This document shows positions 11,453 through 12,500 of a stretch of 12,500 nucleotides of DNA, in pieces. Source of the stretch: Botryococcus braunii (lineage: Eukaryota; Chlorophyta; Trebouxiophyceae); contig KV908442.1 of assembly GCA_002005505.1 (NCBI GenBank), forward strand, positions 197,501 through 210,000. The letters run 5' to 3'. The notes under the pieces are model-generated. The model saw only the letters and a program-made list of their open reading frames with translations, was not told the origin of the DNA and ran no database searches. Position 1 is the first letter of the stretch. Each line of letters opens with the position of its first letter. The translations under genes and the position numbers were made by a program.

Positions 11453-11470
11453 TTTTCGTGAACACGAAAA
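11453..11470. repeat. 18-bp palindrome
   Basis: TTTTCGTG, AA, CACGAAAA: a perfect 8-bp inverted repeat with a 2-bp centre, about 350 bp upstream of the S-adenosylmethionine synthetase start codon. It could be a dimeric transcription-factor site or a cruciform; no function can be assigned. Confidence 0.8.
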
Positions 11471-11821
11471 ACTTGCTTTTACAGATAATTCAACTTTGAT
11501 CAAAGCTGGGTTAACGGGTGGCCGTCACGGGCCCAGGGCTTTACGTGACGAGGTTGTGGATAATGAACGGTGTACATATTCGTACCGGCCAACACGCGCC
11601 GGTTTGCGCGGAAAGAGCAAAACGACAGGCGGTCCTGATGGATAGGCCGTTCAGATTGCTCCACAGCTGCTCCGGACTGTCTCACCTCCCCCCGAATTGT
11701 GATTGCTTGACACAACAAAGGTGATCAACAAGCATTGTTATTCGATCCGGGGTTTAACCGGAGGTCGTTTTTTATTACACAGGGTCGTGCCAGATCCTAA
11801 AGCATCCCTGTGACTGCAAAG
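11471..11821 (+). promoter_or_regulatory. Presumed promoter and 5' leader of S-adenosylmethionine synthetase gene
   Basis: No gene is seen in the 350 bp before the start codon, so the promoter and leader should be here. A pyrimidine-rich run ending TTTTTTATTACACAG gives an acceptor-like AG at 11781-11782. If used, an exon would begin at 11783 and the leader would contain an intron, as is common in plant genes of this family. A small inverted repeat (ACCGGC at 11584, GCCGGT at 11598) lies upstream. No TATA box was recognised with confidence. Confidence 0.35.
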
Positions 11822-12500
11822 ATGGGCGATACTTTCCTTTTCACCTCTGAGTCCGTCAACGAGGGGCATCCCGATAAGCTTGCTGACCAGGTATGTTTCT
11901 TGTCTTGGTAGTTGTGTCCAAGTTTGGCAGGTTCGGGATTGCACGTGCCGCGGCGTCTGGAAATTAGATGTTTGAAAGAGTATCAGACATGACACTTTCC
12001 TGTTTCTTATTAAGGTTTTGATCGTGTGATTCTACAGGTGTCTGACGCCGTTCTTGATGCTTGCCTTGCACAAGATCCATATGCCAAGGTAAGTACTTGC
12101 TCTCTGTGGTAGCTTTGCTGGATTCACCGCTATCAATGCTCTGACGATCCCAATTAAACATATTCATGTGCCTGATGCAAGATTGGAAAGCTGTTGTCCT
12201 TTTGCGCACCAGTGTGTTAGTGTGGTTCTGTCGGATCTTCGTAGTGTCTTTTCTCTTCACTTGACGTGACGCGGAATGACTCGAGGCATTGTTTTCACAT
12301 TCAAATTGAGCATATTTCGTTCACTGTTGAACTTACAATTTTTTCTCTTTAGCGGTTTGTATTCGCGAAGTGCGAGCCTTCAGCCTTATCTTTGCCGTAC
12401 CCTTTCAGGTTGCTTGCGAAACCGCCACCAAGACTGGCATGGTCATGATCTTCGGCGAGATTACGACCACCGCCAAGGTCGACTACGAGAAGGTCGTGCG
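11822..12500 (+). CDS. MAT: S-adenosylmethionine synthetase (methionine adenosyltransferase), N-terminal part, 3 exons, truncated by window end
   Basis: Catalyses formation of S-adenosylmethionine from methionine and ATP, the cell's main methyl donor; a cytosolic, usually dimeric or tetrameric enzyme needing Mg and K ions. Coding exons are 11822-11890 (23 codons, [20 protein letters not shown] then ADQ), 12038-12088 (17 codons, [17 protein letters not shown]) and 12409-12500 (30 codons plus 2 bases, [20 protein letters not shown] then [10 protein letters not shown]). All junctions are phase 0. Catalytic-region residues seen, with E. coli MetK equivalents: His16 and Asp18 of GHPDK (H14, D16), Lys19 (K17), Glu44 of ACET (E42) and Glu57 of FGEIT (E55). 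All are intact. The full protein is normally about 390 residues, so about 18 percent is here and the rest lies beyond the right edge. The start is the first ATG before the conserved TFLFTSES and needs no upstream exon. Ala in KLADQ is more usually Cys in plant enzymes. Identification is firm; lineage is not. Confidence 0.95.
11891..12037 (+). other. Intron 1 of S-adenosylmethionine synthetase gene
   Basis: 147 nt, donor CAG/GTATGT, acceptor TTCTACAG/GTG, phase 0. Splicing restores the conserved LADQ/VSDAV junction. Confidence 0.93.
12089..12408 (+). other. Intron 2 of S-adenosylmethionine synthetase gene
   Basis: 320 nt, donor AAG/GTAAGT (perfect consensus), acceptor CCCTTTCAG/GTT, phase 0. 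Splicing gives the conserved DPYAK/VACET junction. A second strong pyrimidine tract with AG at 12351-12352 lies 56 nt before the true acceptor; using it would shift the frame. Confidence 0.93.

Overview
This window looks like eukaryotic nuclear DNA. It is rich in microsatellites, minisatellites and dispersed repeats, and it has spliceosomal GT-AG introns. No bacterial-style operon, rRNA, CRISPR array or intact canonical tRNA was seen. The only confidently named gene is the 5' part of an S-adenosylmethionine synthetase (methionine adenosyltransferase) gene at the right edge. Its protein combines [10 protein letters not shown] with [19 protein letters not shown]. That is the eukaryotic type of plants, algae and stramenopiles rather than the animal type, and the [12 protein letters not shown] part looks closer to stramenopile or other algal enzymes than to land plants. 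An alga-like host is my best guess, and the species cannot be fixed from this window.

Layout. Positions 1-4100 probably contain part of an unrecognised minus-strand gene. One exon (3716-4082) has a good splice acceptor and donor. A second short exon (495-584) joins it in phase and gives a continuous, protein-like junction that faintly resembles the cytosolic N-terminus of two-pore cation channels. The inferred 3.1-kb intron (585-3715) is full of repeats: a 15-bp and a 20-bp minisatellite, G-rich and C-rich tracts, and three copies of a previously unnamed (to me) dispersed element of about 530 bp. Two copies are complete and convergent, and each has a tRNA-like head with a B-box-like motif. 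The third lacks the head and abuts the second. The element body is itself an approximately 180-bp dimer, and one copy carries a large (CA)n expansion inside it.

Positions 4100-6430 show no recognisable gene. Positions 6430-8050 are a mosaic of degenerate minisatellites and a weak tRNA-like element with a 26-bp near-palindrome. Positions 8128-8562 are a tandemly duplicated (TC)n/(GGAA)n block. Positions 8560-9830 are CpG-containing sequence with no recognised gene. Positions 9838-10292 hold long CA and CT microsatellites, with a 9-bp inverted repeat just before the CT tract. Positions 10519-11404 contain coding-like open stretches broken by stops and a frame change, including a 48-bp minisatellite whose length keeps the frame. 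This may be a decayed gene or chance.

The S-adenosylmethionine synthetase gene starts at 11822 with introns at 11891-12037 and 12089-12408, and runs off the right end. The genes seen do not form a pathway. The main biological interest is the repeat architecture.
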